From positions 511,189 through 575,188 of the forward strand of contig NMRA01000049.1 of assembly GCA_002633005.1 (NCBI GenBank): DNA of 64,000 nt, written 5' to 3'. The position numbers were made by a program, and so were the translations under genes. The notes beneath the pieces are model-generated. The model saw only the letters and a list, made by a program, of their open reading frames with translations. It ran no database searches and was not told where the DNA came from. The DNA is from Phoronis australis (taxonomy: Eukaryota > Phoronida > Phoronidae). Below, one piece after another: positions 21,591-36,200 of the stretch; positions within the stretch are counted from its first letter, which is position 1; the number at the start of each line of letters is the position of its first letter.

Positions 21591-23520
21591 TGTTAACAGC
21601 AAATTGGTAATAACTGTTATGACAGTGTAGTTCTAATTACAGAATGGCTTATCCACCTTGCTAATTTTCCCATTAATCCCTAGTCATTCTCAATGTAGAA
21701 GAAAGATTGTAACAATGTATTCGATTTCCGCCCAGCCGCCATTACAGGGAATTCTGGGTTCATAGTTCTGGCTTGTACTATTCCTGTGCATTGTTATCAA
21801 ATACTGACACTATCGTTTCTGTGATACTTTGAAGTAAAAACTTATTTTATTTTCTGCTTGTGACCTTATTCAAAAATTTCAAACAGTTTAAGCAAGGTTT
21901 CCTTCTTGAGTTTGACCATAGCTTGAATAAAAAGCGTACCTCTCCGGTAAGTGGTGGGGTACAGGTCAAAGCTAACTAATCTTGGCCTGATCCTATTTTT
22001 AATTCTTTTTCTTGACCAATGAATGCAGTATTTGTTTCAGTCAGTTATATTCTCATCACATATTTGAGATTTCAGACATGGTTATGTATCTGATAACATT
22101 TCAATCTGCAATTAGGAAGAAAAAGTGGAGTTGACGGGTGATTTTGTACACTCTCCAGTGTAAGCCGGGACTAACTACTGTTTGGTAGATTATGTTGTGT
22201 AAGGGTCTACTTTGGTCTTAATTCATCGATAGGTATTGCATGATGTGTTTCTCCTGAAGTATTATTTTGATAGCATTTGTGTGCAATGATCAGGCAATTA
22301 TAATTATATGTTAATTATAATATTCATTATTGTTATCCCATTATTGTTAATTATCGTGTTACTGTGGAGAAAGGGAACAAGTGGAATTATTGGCAAGGAA
22401 AGTGTTCGTTCCATGGATCAGGGAAGCGAAATAATTCTTCAGTATTGATTGAAAAATTTCACTTCCAACTCTTGCACCATTCTGCCCGTCACCAAATAGG
22501 TGCTGTGGAACTATTTTCTTTGTTCAAATAATAAATTACTTAGTGGGGTATACCATGTTGGCCTGTGTGGCAGCTCTGTGGAGTGAAATTAGAAACTATT
22601 GTCTTTAAACACTTTCTAGGGTATTGGAACAATTATCAACACCCGTTCTTGGGCATTACAATCTCTGGTTACATTTTCGACTCAATGAGCGATGAGCTTG
22701 CAACTGTTTTTCCCGTGACGGAGTTGCCTTGATCACGCTAAAATTGCGAGTGCTCCGGTCAATCTTTATGAAGACCAATGTAGTCCGCTAAAACTAACAT
22801 TACTGCTTTGTGTATTATAATTGAACAAGCATCATGCAGTATTACAGGAGCGTTGTTGTCGAGCCAAGTGCCTGTACCAAACAACCAATGAAATCACTGG
22901 TATTGGATACAAAAATGTGTGGAGCGTACTAGTATCCTGATAAACCAAAAATCTCGACTGCCGCATACGAGTAATCCAGACTTGATTACTTTTTGTTGCT
23001 TGAATGCTGCATGTTTTGTGCATATTGTACATGTGTGCAAACCTTGAACTTTATTTTCTATAGATTATTGTTTGCCTTTGGACATTGATCTGCCTTTTTG
23101 CTGAAGGAAAATGTTTTTTACTCGTTTGTGAGATGGTGCAAAAGGTTGTCTACAGTCATGTAGCAGAAGTTATGGCATGGAGTTTGTTTTGATGCATGGC
23201 AAGAGTTGTTTTCTAGCTGGGAGTGTTAAATTGTGATTCGTATTGTTATTGTTCTATTTATTATCATCACCATGGAAACGTCTTCTTAAATACGGCATAT
23301 TTTTAATGGTGGAATACAATGTTTTGTTATCCAGTTGAGCTTGTTTTGAATTGAATTTGTTAAGTAACAGTGTCAGTTTAATTGAAAGAATTTCTCATTG
23401 AGATAAAAGGACACTCGCTCTCATCTGAAAAGCTGGGACAAAAATCTTCATCTGTGAAGGCCATGCTGAGGTGCTGTCGGTTCTTGTAATAGAGATCAAT
23501 GTGCAACAAGCCTGAACAAA

Positions 23521-23548
23521 TACATGCATACATACATACATACATACA

Positions 23549-23577
<29 letters not shown>
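23521..23577. repeat. (CATA)n microsatellite
   Basis: About thirteen uninterrupted CATA units follow ACAAATACATG. A spurious Met-Tyr-Val-Cys reading frame on the minus strand comes from this repeat. Confidence 0.95.
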
Positions 23578-23579
<2 letters not shown>

Positions 23580-26500
23580 CCGATACTGGAAGAAGTAATT
23601 TCCTTCATTAAAGTACGCACCCGATATTGAAACATAAAAACACCATTTCACATAATTTCAACATGTATTGGTATCATTAAAATAAGCAAAGACATGAATC
23701 TGATCATTGCGAGGACACCTATTGGTCACTGCATAATCTAATTTAACGCACGTGTCTAGAAATTATAAAGAAAATGTTAGAAAAAAAGTTACAGTAACAA
23801 AAACCTTAGAAAATCACCGCCGAAGTATTGATAAACAAGGTCACACGTGCATTTGGCAAAACAAAGCCGACGTCACATTTGAACTCCATGGGTTTAGGAA
23901 AACTGTAGATTTACAAAAAATATAAATGAGACAATGTTAACCTCAATAACCAAATTGGGAGAGGCTAGTATCCTGGTCCCTAATATGCCTTCGAACAAAA
24001 CTGCAGTAGCAAACGGCCTAAGTAGACGGGATACTGCCAGATGCACTATGTTAAGGTTATCAGAGACTAGAAAAATCCGCCAAACCTTGGCTCAAATTCC
24101 CAACATCATAACACAGATCAGGTACATGTCTGTGTTCTGCGCCATACAACAACGTTCGGAACCCTTTTTAGGGTGCTCCATTTTGGCATGACGACTACCA
24201 AAAATGGGACGAACTGATTTCCTTCAAAAATCAAAAAGTTGCAAGAAATGAAAATAAAAGGATAATTAATTAAGAAAATTGTAACAAAGTTTTAGAGGTT
24301 TCATCTCGAACATACAGTATCGGACAAATTTTGATTACTAATACCATGGTTTTGCTATGACTGTACCTTTCCTTATTTCAAATCATTACGAAGACAAGGT
24401 CACGTGATCAGTTTATGTCAGATTGGTATAAACAAAAAGCTGTAAATGTTCAGGTTTTCTACTTCCCGAAAATGTATACTTTTCTTGAGTTAAATTCTTC
24501 CTTTGGCAAGTGCACAGACTTCTCAACAAGGTCTCTCGTAACCTTAAAATACAACAACAGCCACGCCACCTGTTGGCGGCTGAGCTGGTGCAACACCATA
24601 ACAGCGTGAAAGCCTGCTACATCAAATAAATAACATTCAATCACCTTTAAAAAAATAAAACTGTGTTGGAATGGTTGGTTGGACGGATAGAAGTCTACAT
24701 AAACAATGATGTTGCAATAAATGTTCTTGTACACGCGTCGTCAAACAGCACTTTACAATGCACCAGTAAAAACACGCCCTCGAAAAGACTAACCGGAACA
24801 TTATAAAGCAATGTTTAACACCTTGCAATTAATAACACACATAAACATTGTTAATTGACAAGCTAAAATTGATCTTTCTAAAGTTAAGAGCCAGTTGCCC
24901 CATGGCCAACAAAGTAAAGCGAAACCTATGAGGCAATAGGAATACGAGGAAATTTTGTAAGCAATCGTGTTGAAAACCAATTGGCTGTTCCAGGGAATCG
25001 TCTCCACTTAAAAATACTTGAAAACAAGAATTACATTGAAATGACAAGGGAGACAAATTTCAGTTTTCAGCTACAATAACTTCTCATCTCTCTATGGCTA
25101 TCTCAGCCTTTTCTTCAACATGAAGTTCCATACAACGAGTTCAAACGAGAGGTGCTACAAAACTAATACATACAATATCTTCAAACCACTCCTCATGAAC
25201 TCATTGCCTTTAAACATGCTACATGCAGTACCTTCAAACCAAGCCTACAAATTCACTAACAATCTGCAAACACCACTTCGTTTGCCTTTACAATCGTTCA
25301 CATTTCTGTCAAACAATTTTGCACAAAACTATAATTACGTAATCAGCCGGGTTACCAAGTGAGTGTTAGAGCGAGTCATATCGTCACCCTTTCCACTTTC
25401 AACCTAGGAAAATAGTGCCCAGTGAGTGCTGACCTAGTGTTGTACCTGTCTGACAGATTAAACTGGTGAATTATTGAAAAAGTGTTCTGAAAATATTCGG
25501 CGATTCAGAGAAAAAGCAAGAAAAAGTAGACCTACACTTACTGTGACAATCACTGCACAAACATGACCTCGTCGCGTGAAACGGGGATGGGCATTATGAC
25601 TTACACAGGACTTGGCAACTTGACTACAAACCATAGGACAACCGGATGAATATAGGGGTTATTTAGGGGTTATTTGCAGCCAATGCGTAACTGTAGAGAT
25701 TACAAGATTTATTTCTCAACGAATTTGATGTCTTTGAAGGATTTGAGACAAAATTGTGAAAAATTAGTTGCAATGTACTAATCATCCAAAGACATTATTA
25801 AAGACATTAAATTTGAATTTGCTGATCTTCAAGTGACTTAATATTAAAAGTATCTGCACACCTTGAAAATGACCATGGTCATTATAAGTAACAGCAGCCA
25901 CTTCGTACGGTCAGTTTTCACAGAACTTCCCCCACACTCTGCAGTGATGGGAGCATATTTTGTTCAAAATCCATCAATAAAGCCAAATTAATCTCAGTTC
26001 TGATTGAAACTTAGCTCTCCATATTCACACGAATGCCGCAAATAACCCAACTAAGAGGCCAGAAGGTGAAAACTAGTGAAATATGCTTCTTTGGGGAAAA
26101 GACTGACCTTATTGGCCACACACCAAACAAACTGAACAGTGTACACATTACACTGGCGCAAAGCACATCATCCAAGCCAACTACCTAGTATCTAACAGTG
26201 AGCAAGCAGCTATCACAAATAACAAAGTAACACGCCCAACAGTCGCCGTTTTAGATTCTAAAACCAGTTAGCACTCATCTGCCACAATGCACAGTTTGTC
26301 ATCAGGCATAGCATTCAAGACTGATAAAATCAACTCCCAAACACTAGGATAGCCAGCAACATTACAATAAAAAAAAAAATTGCATCACATCAATCAGTTT
26401 CGCGACACTACGGTGTACTGTGTTTACATGACAACTTTGGCCGGGAACAAACTAACACCACAGCGAGGTCCCACTTGAATGACATTTCCAGATCTCATCA

Positions 26501-27130
26501 GAAGCCTATTTATGTGTGCACAGATTTAACAGACAGAAAATTGTTTTTACGACATTTTCAAGTCCCAAACACAGGTTTTCAACTCAATCGCCCCAGAGAA
26601 CTGTTCCTGTATAAAAAGGCATTGAATAGCCAGCAATCAGATTCTAAGGGAAAGAAACAGTAACCCTAATTCTGACACACCTTATATATCATGAGCCAAA
26701 AAGCACAATGACTCTGGGCTGAGTGAGATGAGAGATACTACACAATGACTCTCGTCTGAAATTGTTCGAAAAGTAGTACTCTATTGAATGGATGCTCTGT
26801 GCAGAGCGAAAATATCGCCAAGTGAACAACAAAGGGCGCATCAGTCAGTGGATAACTTGTATAAAGCCGGATGCTTGAAAATAGTCCACCGTTTCTTAGA
26901 GCTGTAGACTATACACACCAATCAATCTCAGTTGATGGATATAGGCTCGAGCAAACTAGTTTGGGTGTTATTCATTGGCTAACTAGAAGTGCAAAAAACA
27001 ATCGTCAGCGTACTTTCAAAGCGTCACGTGAAGAGCGCATGAGAAGTACGCTGTCACATAAATTTCGTATGATTGAAAAATCCTATTGCAATAAATACCC
27101 AATATTACTATTAGCACACAGTGGCGACAC

Positions 27131-27232
27131 CTAGCTGGATGCCGCTGAATCAGTCTTTTCACTGTCTTTGGTCTCATCATCCCAATCGTTGTCTTTGTCA
27201 TCAGATGGCGTCGTTGATTCCAGTTCGAAGTT
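27131..27232 (-). CDS. RABL2: RABL2 last coding exon, acidic tail
   Basis: It reads NFELESTTPSDDKDNDWDDE and then TKDSEKTDSAASS and stop (TAG). There is no terminal cysteine, so no prenylation is predicted. Confidence 0.92.
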   Translation of the reverse strand, partial: NFELESTTPSDDKDNDWDDETKDSEKTDSAASS

Positions 27233-30200
27233 CTATGGATAAAAAGAAAAGGACATAAGTGATTGTAAACCATTCTGTCTTCATTTCAGTTGGCTAGGTG
27301 ACAACAAAAAGTATTTAGTATTTTACTGGGAATTTAGCTCGTGACTGACGTACAGTGTCTGTCAACGACCACTATTGAATAAAAGTTTTTGCAAAAGGAA
27401 GCCACTGTTACTATTCATATTATTTTCTGAATTATCCATGAGACAATAAACTTTTCATTTTCAATGATTTTTTTCACATAAAAAAAACAAACAAAAATTA
27501 TAGTTCGTAATTGTTCCCAACTATGACTCAAATACACAACCTATTTATCCTATGGCATTTTATGTTGCTGATCCCAGGTTTCATTACCATTTTGAATGGT
27601 ATTGAATTGCCTGGAAATAAAACTACTGCAGATTTTACAAGTTTACACAAACTTGTTAATTTTTCCAACGATAACGTCTATTTTTAATCAACTTTTTACG
27701 AAGCAGGCAGTAATGTGGTTACGGCTTGTCTAGACAGCAATTAATTTTTTTCCGATTGTTGTAAGAGAATACAAGAACAGGCGAATCAACTCACAGACTG
27801 ATTGACATACCTGTCTTATTGACAATTGTTGGATATATACGTGCCCGCATTTTGAGAACCAGTTTGAGGCTCATTATTAAACATAGAAAACTGGTTCTCG
27901 AAATCTGGGCACGTTATATCCGACTAACCATCTTATTTGCCAAACTTGGTTCCCGCAACTTAGAGATTTTGATTATTTTCTTTTCCAGAACTTTTCATGT
28001 AGGAAAACTATTTTGTGGTTATCCATCTCAAGTGAGATCTATGCTTGTCCAATGCTTTGCGGCATATACTGCAGCCAGCAAAACATTGGTTAAACATTGG
28101 TATCAAACATGAAGAGCACGTGAAATAATTCCTAAACAAATCTGGGTAACTCAGAGGCGCCATCTGTTAGAAATTACAAATAGTCAATTCACAGACACAT
28201 AAAAAAAAACTCAATTACTGTTAGCGCATCATCTAGCAATAACAAATAGTCAGATCTGCGAAATCAGCGAGCCAAGTGCAATTTTATAGCGGTAAGTGGT
28301 CGCAATCAAAAGTTCCTTGTCTTGGAAGGAACACCGGCATACAGCCACTTTAAAGAACACTGGAGCTATGCGTGACTGTAGCAAAGGGTCGTCAAACGTT
28401 ATGTGACCAGAGCTTAATATGTAATGATATGCATTTCATTGTACCTCGAGTTCTCGCATCACTTCGTCCATAAAATCTGTCGAGTTCTCCTTGTAGGCCA
28501 CGGCTTTCTTAATGGCCTCACGGAAACACTGAAAGGCAGGGGATAAAATTACAGAAACAGATGACTTATTAATATTTTATTCATACAAAATGTACAGAAT
28601 GGCATACTCGATATTCACTACGTGGTGCTATTAAAGAAAGTCCCTCTATTTTAACATCGGAATACACGGAGAGCAGACGGCTCTTCATAAGCATGAAAGC
28701 GTCCACGAGATGAGGATCCTATGTGATGAGCTGAAAAGCACCATCTATTGGCAGAACCCTAACACTAATGACACCAAGTGGATTTAAAATTCCTCATAAC
28801 TTACATGTGACAAAGGTGAAAGTGAAATATTGAAATTAGAATCCGGATCACGCACATCACATGATTTACAATGAACAAGCAGGCTTGAACAAGGCCAAGT
28901 ACAAAGTAACAGGCAATAATCACGTATAGGGGGTCCCACATTTTGAGAATCAGTATGATGTCCGTTATTCGGAAGAGGAAGCTGCTTCTCAAAATCCTGG
29001 GCCCCTGCAAGTGACCGTTACACAGTAACACATTTCGAAACTGCCAAGATCTAGCAAGCATATCCATGACAGGGGGCCTGTTTTTTTCATACGACTAACC
29101 AAACAACAAAATACACTCGACTGATGGAGCAGACAGTGAACTGCGTTTACTAGTCTTGTGGCGTGTGATCCCCCAGCCAATAAGATTACCTTCACCACGT
29201 TGGTTCCATCCGACGCTGACACAAAATAGAAAGGCATTTTGTATTTCTTCGCAAAGTTGAAAGACTTTTTGGTTATGCTATAGTCGGCTGGAAAACAATA
29301 AGTCAGAAAATAATGGAATTACATTTAGCTAGCTGTTGACACACTAAGCACCAAGGACTGGCTGAAAAAGTCTTTGATATAAAACAGATTTTTCGTACCA
29401 AATACATTAAGCACACATGTACAATTATCAGTTAATGGTGAACTACCAATATCAACTCCAAACTCAATGCAAATTTCTAGAGTTCAATATCAGTAGTCAA
29501 CACCGTCTTTTCTCTAGCCTTAACAGCTCCACTGGGGGTATTTATATATGTTACAAAAATGTACACTGAACTGGTGTGACCTACATCAAAATGTGGCTTC
29601 CCAAACAGAGCATCACCATAAATCCTCCAAAGCAATCATGACTAAATACTAACATGTGTTCTGGTGTGACCTAATTATTAGTGACACCTATTGTCCAGTT
29701 GAATAACCTAACTAGTCATTTAAGCAAACTAGTTAACTCCAAGAAATTTTGTTATGAAACGAATTTCGTTAGATATTCACCAATTTCAAATTCTCTTTCA
29801 GAAAGCAATAAACTATTGTTTTGTTCTTCACCAATAAACCAAACTTTTTCATAATCAGTCAATCTCTGAACTAACGATTTTTTACATAAGATATTCTAAA
29901 ATTAATAGGTCTGACCAATCAAGTGTGATAAGTTTGTACCAAGTCATTCTTATCAGATGCATAAGAGAATGGGTTCAGTGAAACCAAAGAACGAGTTGTT
30001 ATACCGTCTATTTTGTTGGCGGCACATAAGACTGGTATCTCGGATCTGTATTCTCTCAGTTCCTTGAGCCAGTTTGGTAGATTCTTGTACGTTATTTTTC
30101 GTGTTATATCGAAGACCTGAAATAAGACGGATAATAACCGTAAGAACTAGTGGTGTGTGAATTGGAAAATTGTTCAGAATCGAACAATATTTAGCCATTT

Positions 30201-33200
30201 TCGATTTGAGGCTCGATTCTGAATGGATCATAAAGCTGCAGACGTGAAAAAATGGCTGCCATATGATAAGGGATTGAGCAATGCAAACCATTCTAATCAA
30301 TGCTTCAAATACACTTGATTACTTTTGAGACCTGATGTTAACAAATACAGATATTTTTGTTTGATGTTAGTCATCATAATGGGTTTTGAATTTTAATCAA
30401 TGGCAACAGTTCTGTCGATAACATTATACTGTACTTGGATTGAGACATCTTTGTTTTACATGTGTGCAAAAACACACTTACTTGGTGACATTTAATCTTA
30501 ATAATCCTGGTACTTTTAATTTATGCCAAATGTTTTTTTTTTTAACAAAAATATTTAGTTAAAGTTACAAAGTCATCAAAATAATACAAACAAAATATAG
30601 TTTGAATGAGATCAAGTTCCATCCTGGTTATAAGAACAATGAACAAAAACCCTACGAAGAAGAATTTCATATCACCACCACAACATACATTACATGAAAC
30701 ATCATCTCTTTACAACATCTGACAAGAAAGTTCCATTTTGTTTTGCACTGAAGGAAGCCATGTTTGTTCCACAGTCACCAACCATAATCAGATGTTTTGA
30801 TCCGGAAAAGAATATGTCTAATGAGCTCAACTTAAATGGTTAAACTGCATTACGAGCTCAAGATTAGTGTGTTCAACACACGATTTGCGCAAACGAATTC
30901 ATAATCAAAATTTGCTCTATGACTATTCAATTTAAATCTCTAGCTTGAACTCAATTTCCATCATGTGCAAACTTCAATTATACAGTCATCTGAAATAAAA
31001 ATGTACTGCAGGATTGATTTAACACACGACACTTCTGGTTATTGACTGTCTTCATCCCGTTATTTTCATATGTTCGGAACAAAACTCTTCACTCAACGGA
31101 ACATTGATGAAGTAAGAGTATGGTGTTTAATCAATTCTGCATATCGGAAAACTTGCGCCCGAAGTACAGCCATCTTGAGTTCTCAGAAACTCAAAGAGAA
31201 CAGGAAACATCAAAGGGAAATTATTAAGTTGGAGTTGAAGATGAGTTCAAAGAATGGGTGTGCGGATTTTAGTCTCAAAAATTGACTGCACAAAAAGCTA
31301 CGAAAACACAAAAATTAAGTTCAGAGTTCCTCTGGACTACATGATATGTGTTAGAATTGTTAAGACTGCAAAGGCTAAGTGTGCTAAGTGTTTAAACTAA
31401 ATTTTATAGAATCGGCAGCTTCTTTGGGAATTGCAGACATACGTAGTTAGTGTTTTGAGGTTGGTGGAACGAAGGTTACGCACAACCCTAGACAAATGGC
31501 CAAAATTTGGCTAACTTCAGGAAATCATATCTCAAAAATGGCTGATTGGATTCATTTTCAGATACTATGCTTCACAACGCTGTTAGAAATTCTTTTTAAA
31601 TGTTTCACTTTTGCACGAGAGATCACCAAACATAGGACTTTTATGATTTTTGTGAAAAAACGAAGTTGCATGAAATAAAACAAACGTAACAGTATTTTTG
31701 AGATCTCACCTTGAACATTTATAACAAATAGAATTTGATCATGTTATTGATACCGCTGTTTTGCTATCAATGTACCTTTCTTTTTTGATAAATTTTACTA
31801 AAAATACATAATCAAGTGACATAATTGATAACAGAATGGTAAAAAGGCAAAAATCAAATTCTACAGACTTTCTACTTTCACAAAATAACGCTTTTACCGA
31901 CTCAGTTAAAATCTACAGTCTTATACACATTTGACTCAATGCCCAGACGTGTCAATAAGGTTGTACATCACCTTAATAGCAATGAGAAGAAATATTCAAC
32001 AAATCATCAACACACAATTTTGTGTTTTTGTAGTCAATTTGTGTAAAACGCTTTACTTTAATGAGCTAAAATATCACATGATCAAAATGTCACGTAGCAA
32101 CGGTCACGTCCGTGACATTACTGAACAGTTTTATGTTGGAATCATTCAGAGGTGCTTAAGGAGAAATATATCATTTAGTTTACCTAGGTGATTAATACCT
32201 CGACAAAAAGTAGTCCGCATAAATAATGCTTTTAATCAAACTTCAGTTGAATCTGGGACTAAGTTCGTTCATAATTTTGCCCGACTGATGACTGACTGAA
32301 AGCAGATTACAAAGGATTTTCCGGTGGCAAGTACTTTGAATGCAACTTTCAGATATAAAAATACCATAATCCTTTACCACATCATTAGACTCTGCTGACG
32401 GCTTAGAGCTGTTGACTGAGATTAGAACAACACAGACACATGCATACCACATTTAATACATAAGCCAACACTGGAGCATATTCTATTAGTGATACTGAAG
32501 CGCTAAAATGTGCAAGTAAACTAGTTCACTTCTTGGGAGTTTGGCCGGTGGAGCAAGCAGTCCCTAACCTGCCTCGTGACATGAGCGGTGTTGTGGTGAT
32601 TTTTGTTCTATCGAGAGAGACCTAACTGGCTGGAACAGACCATCACCGTGATGATGCCCGGTACAGTCTGACTAGTCCCTCACTTCTCGTTAACATTTTG
32701 AGAAAGCGAATTATTCTGAAAGATTACTATTTCGCGGCCGCTAAGCCATTAAGAGTATAAAGTGTAACCTCAACATGAGGCTTTAAAATTTGTGAAACTC
32801 ACTAGAATACACGCTTGTGCTTGATGGTAGTATGAAGGGTGCATACTACTGAACCTCTCCTGACCAGCTGTGTCCCAGAAATCTGTAAACAAACGAGGCA
32901 AAGTGAGATTAGTTATGGTTTTAAGATTCAACTTGCAATTTTCAGGCGTTATGAAAAACCAAATACAACTGATTGTTACATTTGACTAATACAAAACTCA
33001 CAAACGCATAATTATTTATAACCATCATGGAAAATGTTGTATGCAAAAAGAACGAGGCAAACGATGATGGGTCGACTGGATTTTTTTTAGGAAAATAAGA
33101 GTGAATAGTGTTAAATAAAGTGTGCATTTGCAAATCAGAAATTACTATTAGCCAATTAAGCACTAGTTTATATATCAAATGCGATTCAAATGTCACCTAA

Positions 33201-36200
33201 AGTATTCTATGAGAGGACAAATTACAAATTACTCAACTCTGCTTTAAAATCAATAATCGCATACTAGAGAAACAAAATAGGCGTAGTGCAACATTTTAAT
33301 TTTGCTTACACAGAAGTATCTAAACTTTGCACAAACCAATTGCGATAGCAGTCACTGACAGGGGTCCTGCATTTCGAGAACCAGTTTTCTCCACTGAATA
33401 ACAGCCATCCAACTGGTTCTCAAAATACGGGATCCCTGTAAGTGACAAGTGCCCCAAGTGCCCTATAGAGTCAGAAGTAAGCAGACAAGAATGATTTGAT
33501 AGAATACTGGGGTATTTCAGATTTAATCACTCTTTTCCTGGCCCTAATCACTCATTGCACACAACAATCTCCATGTGGGGTTTTAGCATACACTGTTTTC
33601 ATACATCTTGTTGCTATATCGCAATACAAACACCATGACTGTCTTACAGAGTGAAAAAAGTCATAACTTTATGTGAACATAGACACGATAGACANGACAG
33701 CTGCTGAGGTTGACTGGACAGTGGTCAAGGAACATGCACTACTGTACTTGAAGAACAAGATAACAAAATTAAGCAAGCACCCATGTTGTATCTCACTCCA
33801 ATGTGGCATCAATCTGTACATAAGAACATGGAACCCCAATCTATTTGCACACCCCAAGGAGGAGCCCTGCTCTAATCGTTCAGTTTACATTATAAAGTTA
33901 CACACCTTGGAGAGGAACTCCACTCATTTCATACTCTCTAATATGTATACCTTGATCTGCAAGCCCACTCAAATTGTACAGAACCCCCCTGCCATTTCTA
34001 CACCCCAATGAGGAACCCTCATCAATTGCAAACTCAATGTAAAACGACAAAATCTCACCAATTTTGGACGTAAGTAATTGAAATAAGTTGAAACTATGTG
34101 TAAAAGGATACTATCCGTCCATTAAAAACCGCTCTACCAGTCTGAAAATAGAAAAAGAGAATTGCTTAAAGGTACAAGCACATCACAGCATGGTAAAATG
34201 GCATAACACTCACTCAATCATGGACTTATAACTAATTTTAGACTGGGGATTGCCGTCACGAACTCACCCAATGTCTCATTCTTCAAACAGAGGTACTGGG
34301 AAGTAGTGTGTTGCTCGGGACGGTAGTCCTCAGTTTGTTGTGTCTTTGTGGCCTTAATTTGTATACTTTTTAATTTCCATGTCATGTTTTTAGCTCAATT
34401 ATTAACTTATCAAGACCTGTATAGTTCGATAGCAGCCCTTCACTAACACAAACTTGATTGAAAACGCGACCATACTTCCTGTTGGACATCTTGATCTACA
34501 CCCACTCACACACTCTGCCAATGGACATTACAATCAAACAAGTTAAAATAGTAGCTCTCTATTTCGTGAGCACATGTCTCATCCAGGGGTGCTTGGTAGA
34601 ATGAACATTGTGGAAGTAAAATGAACATTGTGGAAGTAAAATGAACGGTGAAATAAACAGTGACAGCAGGTAGAATGGCGTACAAGTAGAAACCCACAAG
34701 CCTAACAGAACAGAGCCAGCGTGCGAAAAACACTTGTGAGCTGCTCATTCAGCACAAGTTTTTCACAAATGATCAATTGTGTATAGTACTTTATTTTAAT
34801 AATTTTAATAATACTGGTACACTTTAGTCATAAATCTCTCCTTGCATTTTAATTTTATCTTGCTATTTCTGACTTTTCCCACTTGCAAATCAGTGGATTC
34901 ACTAAAGAAGTTCCCCTCTCTTTTAAAAAGTTTAAATAAATAAACTAATAGTCTGACTCTGTTCTTATGAAAACCCCAAGTATTTTGAACTAACAGGAGT
35001 CCAAATTTGGACTGCAAAATAAGAACTCTTCAACTTGTCTAAAGTACAATTAACAGCTTTTTCCTAAAATTTCAAATATGCTCACTGTTACTTGCAGTCC
35101 TCTCACTACGAAAACTGCACCGAAATGAAGCCTACTCCACCATAAGTGTTTTTGCAACTGTGACAAAAATGCCTACTTTGTTAATTACGGACGCTTTTAA
35201 AATAGAAACACAATCCAATAAACATGCCACTAGTAATTTTCAACATTGACGTCCAAATAGGGTGAGACCGACGAAACCCCGAAGTGTACTGTGACGGGAC
35301 GTTCGTAACTTTACGCTTATTGTTATTCTTATTTAGTTGCAAATGTTCAGTTATTCTTATGCTAATGTCTTTGTTGCGTCTCACGTGGGCATGTGGGCGC
35401 GACTGTATGTGTCGGGCACTTCGCTAGCGACAGGCTTAGGAGAAGGGTGTTTCCTTCCTTTGCCTTCATGAAAATTGATCGTTACCATCTGCAATTGAAC
35501 TGAAACTATGCCTGATGAGATGAAATACACATGTTTGATGTTCAGTGGAGACTTGCTCTGTTACAGTACATAAGGCTTCCAAAAGGCGGATGGAGAGGGT
35601 GTAGGACCACCGATCTAGTGGTAGTGGATTCTGAACACAAGGAGTGTTGCTGAGGGCAAAATCCAGGTACTATGCTGTTGCTTAGATCCATAGCTAAGAG
35701 GCAGGCCTGTTCCAATCAATGTGCTCGACGACAAACAGAAACGTACAGAGGGTTATGAGATCACTCATCCATCTGCCAGACTTTCCGGGAGGAGGCAGCA
35801 CAGATGGGGACCTGTCTATGATTTGTTAGGGCTAAATACACTATGAAGTATCAGGGTGACCTGGACTATGTAAAGAACGTATTTACAATGAGATATCTAA
35901 ATACCTAATGGAAAAGTGAATTCTATCCCTTACATAATTACAACTTCACCCACTAGTGACTGTCACTTATCTAGAATATACCTAGTAGGCACTGTGCTGT
36001 GTCTCGTTGACCCAATACACTAGTCATGCACTTGAGGTGAAAAATCTTCACTAGTGGAATGGTTTTCACGGTGAATTCAATCTAGACGCCTTTCACTTGC
36101 GTGATTTTGCATGACCTTGTTTTTACACGGGTATCTAGCAAAAAATGAAACACACCCAGGCCCACACTCACTTTGAGAGTGAGGGTGAGCACTGATTCAA

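Larger units (their letters stand above)
20385..27130. other. Intergenic region between convergent SHANK and RABL2
   Basis: Tail-to-tail spacer of about 6.7 kb, part of which must hold the two 3' UTRs. It includes the CCTAGTGGC repeat (20505-21590) and a CATA microsatellite (23521-23577). AATAAA hexamers occur (for example near 21926), but I cannot say which is used. No coding exon, including any acrosin-like protease (ACR lies here in human), was recognised. Confidence 0.6.

Noticed and set aside
25120-25362. 80-residue + strand frame in the intergenic region
   Set aside because: Asn/Leu-rich low-complexity translation of AT-rich DNA, with no domain and no conserved features.
20385-27130. 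An acrosin (ACR) orthologue between SHANK and RABL2, as in human
   Set aside because: No trypsin-like motif (for example TAAHC or GDSGGP) was found in any frame by eye.
33673-34011. 112-residue + strand frame running across the N
   Set aside because: It depends on the unknown base and lies in the RABL2 gap interval; no domain.
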